Source: an uncultured Eubacteriales bacterium (GTDB lineage Bacteria; Bacillota; Clostridia; Peptostreptococcales; Anaerovoracaceae). Taken from it: DNA of 8,443 nucleotides. The first letter of the stretch is position 1; every line of letters starts with the position of its first letter. Below the pieces are notes generated by a model that had not been told where the DNA came from, ran no database searches, and saw nothing but the letters and a program-made list of their open reading frames with translations. Shown one piece after another: positions 4,077-8,443 of this stretch. The stretch is from positions 1 to 8,443 of the forward strand of contig CAJUEB010000101.1 in NCBI GenBank assembly GCA_910585135.1, written 5' to 3'. Position numbers and translations under genes: made by a program.

Positions 4077-5888
4077 ATGAAAGATTACCAGAAATACATC
4101 AGAAATTTTAGCATTATCGCACATATCGACCATGGCAAATCTACTTTGGCAGACAGGATCATTGAGAAAACGGGGCTTGTTTCCAAACGGGAAATGCGGG
4201 AGCAGTTTTTGGATAATATGGAGCTGGAGCGGGAGCGGGGCATTACGATCAAGCTGCAAACGACACGGCTCGTTTTTTCCGCAAAGGACGGAAACGAATA
4301 TATCTTTAACCTGATCGATACGCCGGGGCATGTGGATTTTAATTATGAGGTGTCCAGAAGCCTTGCTGCCTGTGAAGGCGCTGTGCTCGTGGTGGATGCG
4401 ACGCAGGGGGTAGAGGCGCAGACGCTGGCCAACGTTTACCTAGCGATGGATGAGGATCTGGAAATCATGCCGGTTCTCAATAAGATTGACCTGCCGTCGG
4501 CAAGACCTGATGAAATCAAGCAGGAAATCGAGGACGTGATCGGTGTGGATGCGCAGGAGGCGCCCTTGGTATCGGCAAAGGAAGGGCTTGGCATTGAAGA
4601 GCTTTTGGAGCGGATCGTTACGGAAATCCCCGCGCCACAGGGTGATGAGGCGGGTAAGCTGAAAGCGCTCATATTCGATTCCTATTATGATAATTACAAG
4701 GGCGTGGTGATATATGCCCGCATTTTTGACGGGACGGTGAAAAAGGGCGATTTTATCCGTTTGATGAATACAGGCAAGGAATATGAGGTGACGGAGGTGG
4801 GGGTATATTCGCCAGATCCGGTTGCTTGCAGCTCGCTGCGGGCGGGTGAGGTAGGCTATGTCTGCGCCAGCATTAAGCAGGTGGCGGACGCCCGCGTCGG
4901 CGATACGATTACCATGGCGGATGATCCGACAGAAGAGCCGCTTCCCGGCTATAAAAGGGTACAGCCGATGGTTTACTGCGGTATTTATCCGGCGGAAGGG
5001 GAAAAGTACGAAAACGTCAAGGATGCGCTGGAAAAGCTGCAAGTCAACGACGCTGCCTTTCATTTTGAGCCGGAGACCTCCACTGCGCTGGGCTTTGGAT
5101 TCCGCTGCGGATTTTTGGGGCTGCTCCATATGGAAATTATCGTGGAGCGGCTGGAACGCGAATTTGACCTTGGCGTGGTTACGACCTCGCCAAGCGTAAT
5201 CTATAAAGTGGTGATGACTGACGGAACGATTCAGATGGTGCAGAATCCGTCAAATCTTCCGAATGCTGCCCTCATCGACCATATCGAAGAGCCGATGGTC
5301 AAGGCTGACATCATGGTGCCGAAGGCGTATGTCGGCAATATCATGGAAATCTGCCAGGAGCGGAGAGGCAAGATGCTTCATATGGAATACATTACCGAAA
5401 ACAGGGTGAACCTTCATTACGATATGCCGTTAAACGAAGTCATATACGATTTCTTTGATGCGCTTAAATCCAAGACGAGGGGCTATGGCTCGTTGGATTA
5501 TGAATTTTCCAGGTACGAGCCGTCTAAGGTGGTAAAGCTGGATATTCTTTTAAATAAGGATATCGTGGATGCTTTTTCCATGATTGTACATGAATCCAAG
5601 GCTTATTCGAGAGGCAGGTTTGTCTGCGCTAAGCTGAAAGAAATAATCCCGATGCATCAGTTTGAAGTGCCGATCCAGGCATCCATCGGGCAGAAGGTAA
5701 TTGCCAGGGAAACAGTACGGGCATACAGGAAGGACGTAATTGCCAAGTGCTACGGCGGTGACATTTCCAGAAAGAAAAAGCTGTTGGAAAAACAAAAGGA
5801 AGGAAAAAAGCGAATGCGGCAGTTTGGCACTGTAGAGGTGCCACAGGAAGCGTTTACTGCGGTGCTCAAGTATGACGACAACAAATAA
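4077..5888 (+). CDS. lepA: Elongation factor 4 (translational GTPase LepA)
   Basis: LepA/EF4 is a ribosome-binding GTPase linked to translation under stress and to small-subunit assembly. The 603-residue length is typical. GTPase motifs are all present: G1 AHIDHGKST (15-23), G2 RGIT (54-57), G3 DTPGH (81-85), G4 NKID (135-138) and G5 SAK (166-168). After these come the beta-barrel and EF-G-like domains, with GFGFRCGFLGLLHMEI matching the family. The LepA-specific C-terminal domain ends in KCYGGDISRKKKLLEKQKEG followed by KKRMRQFGTVEVPQEAF. The start at 4077 gives the standard N-terminus (MKDYQKYIRNFSIIAHIDHG) and has a ribosome site. It is followed by hemW with a 17-base overlap. The order lepA-hemW is widely conserved. 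Probably transcribed from the promoter at 4016-4044. Confidence 0.98.
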   Translation: MKDYQKYIRNFSIIAHIDHGKSTLADRIIEKTGLVSKREMREQFLDNMELERERGITIKLQTTRLVFSAKDGNEYIFNLIDTPGHVDFNYEVSRSLAACEGAVLVVDATQGVEAQTLANVYLAMDEDLEIMPVLNKIDLPSARPDEIKQEIEDVIGVDAQEAPLVSAKEGLGIEELLERIVTEIPAPQGDEAGKLKALIFDSYYDNYKGVVIYARIFDGTVKKGDFIRLMNTGKEYEVTEVGVYSPDPVACSSLRAGEVGYVCASIKQVADARVGDTITMADDPTEEPLPGYKRVQPMVYCGIYPAEGEKYENVKDALEKLQVNDAAFHFEPETSTALGFGFRCGFLGLLHMEIIVERLEREFDLGVVTTSPSVIYKVVMTDGTIQMVQNPSNLPNAALIDHIEEPMVKADIMVPKAYVGNIMEICQERRGKMLHMEYITENRVNLHYDMPLNEVIYDFFDALKSKTRGYGSLDYEFSRYEPSKVVKLDILLNKDIVDAFSMIVHESKAYSRGRFVCAKLKEIIPMHQFEVPIQASIGQKVIARETVRAYRKDVIAKCYGGDISRKKKLLEKQKEGKKRMRQFGTVEVPQEAFTAVLKYDDNK

Positions 5889-7023
5889 CAGCCTCGGGCT
5901 GTATCTTCACATCCCGTTTTGTGTGAAAAAATGTAAGTATTGTGATTTTCTCTCGTTTCGGTGCAGTGACAGCGCGACGATTTCCGAGTATGCGAAAGCT
6001 TTGATCGCAGAGATCAACCTCAAATCTGTCGATTGGCGTTACCGGGAGGTGGATAGCGTTTATATCGGAGGCGGTACGCCGTCCCTTCTTTCGGCATGGG
6101 ATATCGGCAAGGTCATGGATAGCCTGCGGGAAAATTTTAATGTGGCAGAGGATGCGGAAATCACCATAGAAGCGAATCCGGCCACGCTGTCCGATGAAAA
6201 GCTGGAGCGGTATCTCCGCAAGGGAATCAACCGCCTCAGCATCGGCGTCCAGTCCTTTGAAAACCACATTCTGCAAATCCTGGGCAGGGTACATAGCAAA
6301 AACGATGCATTTTATAATTTTCAGCGGGCGAAACGTGCAGGCTTTGATAATATCAATGTCGATATCATGTTTGGGATACCGGGGCAGAACATGAAAATGT
6401 GGAAGGATACCGTCAGGGAGACGCTTTTCTTAAAACCAGCCCATATTTCCCTCTATAGCTTGCAGATCGAGGAAGGCACGGAATTTTACGATATGATCAA
6501 GGATGGGGTAATGCAAGCACCGGACGAAGAGACGGACAGGGAAATGTACCACATGGCGTTAAAAATGATGCGTTCGTCAGGATATGAGCATTACGAGATA
6601 TCCAATAGCGCTTTGCCAGGGTATAGAAGCAGGCACAACCTGAAATATTGGTCGTATGCGGAATACCTGGGAATGGGGCTGGGTGCGAGTTCCTTTATGA
6701 ACGGCAGCCGGTTCAACAACTACGATAGTATGTATCATTACATGAAAGCGCTCAACGAATCCAAAGTTCCCGTGGATGAAAAAAGCATCAAAAATTACAG
6801 CAAGCGGGAGGAAATGGGCATCTATGCGTTTACGGGGCTTCGGAAGATGGCGGGCATTGACCTTGCGGATTTTAAGGAAGCTTTTGAGCTGAATTTCTTT
6901 GATGTATTCGATAAAGGACTGATCGAAAAATTCAAAGGATGCCTGGTGTTAGAGGAGGACAAGCTGCATCTGACAGAGAAAGGCATGGATATTTCCAACA
7001 GGATCATGGCGGAGTTTATATGA
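5872..7023 (+). CDS. hemW: Radical-SAM heme chaperone HemW (often annotated as HemN-like coproporphyrinogen oxidase)
   Basis: A 383-residue radical SAM protein. The cluster motif is CVKKCKYCDF with Cys17, Cys21 and Cys24; the residue two after the last Cys is Phe26, where true coproporphyrinogen III dehydrogenase HemN has a fourth Cys. YIGGGTPS (64-71) is the SAM-binding glycine motif. HNLKYW at 255-260 is the HNxxYW heme-binding motif of HemW. These points favour HemW, which binds heme and passes it to acceptor proteins, over HemN. The family C-terminal domain is complete. The start overlaps the lepA end by 17 bases and has only a weak ribosome site, so translation is probably coupled to lepA. 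The stop codon overlaps the glpK start. HemW proteins are often misannotated as oxygen-independent coproporphyrinogen oxidase. Confidence 0.94.
   Translation: MTTTNNSLGLYLHIPFCVKKCKYCDFLSFRCSDSATISEYAKALIAEINLKSVDWRYREVDSVYIGGGTPSLLSAWDIGKVMDSLRENFNVAEDAEITIEANPATLSDEKLERYLRKGINRLSIGVQSFENHILQILGRVHSKNDAFYNFQRAKRAGFDNINVDIMFGIPGQNMKMWKDTVRETLFLKPAHISLYSLQIEEGTEFYDMIKDGVMQAPDEETDREMYHMALKMMRSSGYEHYEISNSALPGYRSRHNLKYWSYAEYLGMGLGASSFMNGSRFNNYDSMYHYMKALNESKVPVDEKSIKNYSKREEMGIYAFTGLRKMAGIDLADFKEAFELNFFDVFDKGLIEKFKGCLVLEEDKLHLTEKGMDISNRIMAEFI
7011..7014 (+). promoter_or_regulatory. Shine-Dalgarno core for glpK within the hemW end
   Basis: GGAG in the last codons of hemW lies 5 bases before the ATG at 7020 and 8 bases before the in-frame ATG at 7023. 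Both starts are usable. The choice changes the protein by one Met. Confidence 0.5.
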
Positions 7024-8443
7024 TGAATCAAAAATATGTGATGGCCCTGGATCAGGGTACGACGAGTGCAAGGTGCATTCTTTACGATCGAAAAGGAAAA
7101 CAGGCAAGCGTAGCACAAAAAGAGTTTGCGCAGATTTTTCCCCGGGAAGGCTGGGTGGAACATGATCCGATGGATATCTGGTCAACGCAGATCAGCGTGG
7201 CGCAGGAGGCCATGCTGAAAATCAACGCTACATACGAGAACATCGATTCCATCGGCATTACCAATCAGCGCGAAACAACTGTCGTCTGGGACAAGGAGAC
7301 GGGACAGCCTGTTTATAACGCCATCGTCTGGCAGTGCAGGAGAACGGCGGCGTTTTGTGATGAGCTTGCGGCGCGGGGACTTTCGGATGTATTTCGCCAG
7401 AAGACGGGACTTCTGATCGATCCGTATTTTTCAGCTACGAAACTAAAGTGGATCTTGGAGCATGTGGAGGGCGCTTATGCGCGTGCAAAGGCCGGGAAAC
7501 TGCTCTTTGGGACGATTGAGACCTGGCTGATCTGGAAGATGACGGACGGAAAGGTTCATGTGACGGACTATTCCAATGCATCCAGGACGATGATGTTCAA
7601 TATCCATACGCTGAAATGGGATGAAGATATTTTGCGCGAGCTGGATATCCCGCTTGCCATGCTGCCAACGCCTTGTCCTTCGAGCATGGTCTACGGGCAG
7701 TGCCATGACAGGCTGTTTGGCGGGCCTGTGCGGATCTGCGGTGCGGCGGGTGATCAGCAGGCAGCATTGTTTGGACAGGCTTGTTTTTCTGCGGGGGAAG
7801 CGAAAAACACGTATGGGACAGGCGGCTTTATGCTGGTCAATACGGGGCAGAAACCTGTAGACTCGGGAAGCGGCTTGATTACCACGATCGCATGGGGACT
7901 TTCCGGTAAGGTATATTATGCTTTGGAAGGCTCGGTGTTTGTTTCCGGTGCGACGATCCAGTGGCTGCGGGATGAGGTGAAGCTCTTGGATGATGCGGCG
8001 CAGTCGGAGCAAATGGCGCGCTCTGTTGCGGATACTGCGGGGGCTTATATCGTCCCGGCATTTACCGGCCTTGGCGCGCCATATTGGGATCCATATGCCA
8101 GGGGCGCGATCCTGGGGCTGACGCGGGGCGTCAATAAAAATCATCTGGTCAGGGCGGCGCTGGAGTCCATGGCGTACCAGACCTATGACCTGATGCAAGC
8201 GATGGAGGCGGATATCGGGCACAAAATCAATACGTTTAAGGTAGATGGCGGCGCGTCTGCCAATGATTTTTTGATGGAATTCCAGGCGGGGCTTATGGAT
8301 CTGCCGCTATACAGGCCGGAATGTATCGAACCGACTTCGCTGGGTGCTGCGTATCTGGCGGGACTTGCCACGGGTTATTGGGAGAATACAGATGATATCA
8401 TATCCAACTGGCAGGCCGGCTGCATCTTTGAACCGAATATGGA
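7020..8443 (+). CDS. glpK: Glycerol kinase, C-terminus cut off by window edge
   Basis: Cytoplasmic enzyme that phosphorylates glycerol with ATP to sn-glycerol-3-phosphate, for glycerol use and lipid precursors. The 474 visible codons cover most of the roughly 500-residue FGGY-family protein. Seen in order: ALDQGTTSAR (9-18, phosphate-binding loop), TNQRETTVVW with Arg84/Glu85 (glycerol ligands), YFSATKLKW (FGGY signature region), GAAGDQQAALFGQ with Asp245 (catalytic base), NTYGTGGFML, PAFTGLGAPYWDP, RGAILGLTRG, and VDGGASANDFLMEFQ. Two in-frame ATGs (7020, 7023) overlap the hemW TGA. Either start works; 7020 gives an ATGA overlap. The region before GDQQ reads CHDRLFGGPVRICG: the histidine phosphorylated by HPr in many Gram-positive glycerol kinases seems to be replaced by Arg231. 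No terminator or promoter separates it from hemW. In B. subtilis hrcA occupies this position, so the placement of glpK here is unusual. Confidence 0.96.
   Translation, partial: MMNQKYVMALDQGTTSARCILYDRKGKQASVAQKEFAQIFPREGWVEHDPMDIWSTQISVAQEAMLKINATYENIDSIGITNQRETTVVWDKETGQPVYNAIVWQCRRTAAFCDELAARGLSDVFRQKTGLLIDPYFSATKLKWILEHVEGAYARAKAGKLLFGTIETWLIWKMTDGKVHVTDYSNASRTMMFNIHTLKWDEDILRELDIPLAMLPTPCPSSMVYGQCHDRLFGGPVRICGAAGDQQAALFGQACFSAGEAKNTYGTGGFMLVNTGQKPVDSGSGLITTIAWGLSGKVYYALEGSVFVSGATIQWLRDEVKLLDDAAQSEQMARSVADTAGAYIVPAFTGLGAPYWDPYARGAILGLTRGVNKNHLVRAALESMAYQTYDLMQAMEADIGHKINTFKVDGGASANDFLMEFQAGLMDLPLYRPECIEPTSLGAAYLAGLATGYWENTDDIISNWQAGCIFEPNM

Noticed and set aside
4440..5129. Open frame of 229 codons on the minus strand inside lepA
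   Set aside because: No ribosome site or family resemblance; lepA covers the whole stretch with intact motifs.
6986..6997. TGGATATTTCCA near the end of hemW as a catabolite-repression (cre) site for glpK
   Set aside because: Only 4-bp arms, and it lacks the central CG of the cre consensus.
7443..8222. Long open frame (259 codons) on the minus strand opposite glpK
   Set aside because: The translation is rich in Arg, His and Pro without any recognisable domain, which is typical of antisense reading of a GC-rich gene, and the plus strand is clearly glpK.
7024..8443. CIRCE element or heat-shock genes expected after hemW by analogy with Bacillus
   Set aside because: No TTAGCACTC-N9-GAGTGCTAA inverted repeat and no hrcA/grpE sequence seen in the window.

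Overview
The window reads as chromosomal core sequence from an endospore-forming, mid-GC Firmicute, most likely a Clostridia-type anaerobe. The main evidence is the order rpsT (divergent) / gpr - spoIIP - small ORF - lepA - hemW. This matches the Bacillus subtilis arrangement rpsT / gpr - spoIIP - yqxA - lepA - hemW, and two of these genes (gpr, spoIIP) occur only in spore formers. GPR is of a short type and SpoIIP is short, which fits Clostridia better than Bacillus; a finer placement is not supportable. I see no mobile element, CRISPR array, tRNA or rRNA.

Minus-strand block (1-1818), in transcription order: rpsT (ribosomal protein S20), an intrinsic terminator, an S66-family LD-carboxypeptidase (peptidoglycan recycling), and deoD (purine nucleoside phosphorylase), which runs off the left edge. 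rpsT has a good sigma-A promoter at 1889-1917. The terminator ends only 12 bases before the carboxypeptidase Shine-Dalgarno sequence, so that gene is probably expressed by read-through or attenuation. deoD has its own extended -10 promoter next to a perfect 12-bp palindrome.

Plus-strand block (1957-8443): gpr (protease that degrades small acid-soluble spore proteins at germination), spoIIP (septal/engulfment peptidoglycan hydrolase), a 45-residue membrane or lipoprotein peptide, lepA (elongation factor 4), hemW (radical-SAM heme chaperone) and glpK (glycerol kinase), which runs off the right edge. A sigma-F/G-like promoter before gpr overlaps the rpsT promoter back to back. A sigma-A-type promoter inside the end of the small ORF probably gives lepA-hemW-glpK vegetative expression independent of the sporulation genes. 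lepA/hemW overlap by 17 bases and hemW/glpK overlap at ATGATGA, so these three are probably translationally coupled.

Nothing here looks like a new multigene system. The points worth a second look are the packed divergent promoters, the terminator in front of the carboxypeptidase gene, the four-residue GPR propeptide, the tiny membrane ORF in the yqxA position, the G-rich 11-bp repeats after spoIIP, and glpK in the slot that holds hrcA in Bacillus.
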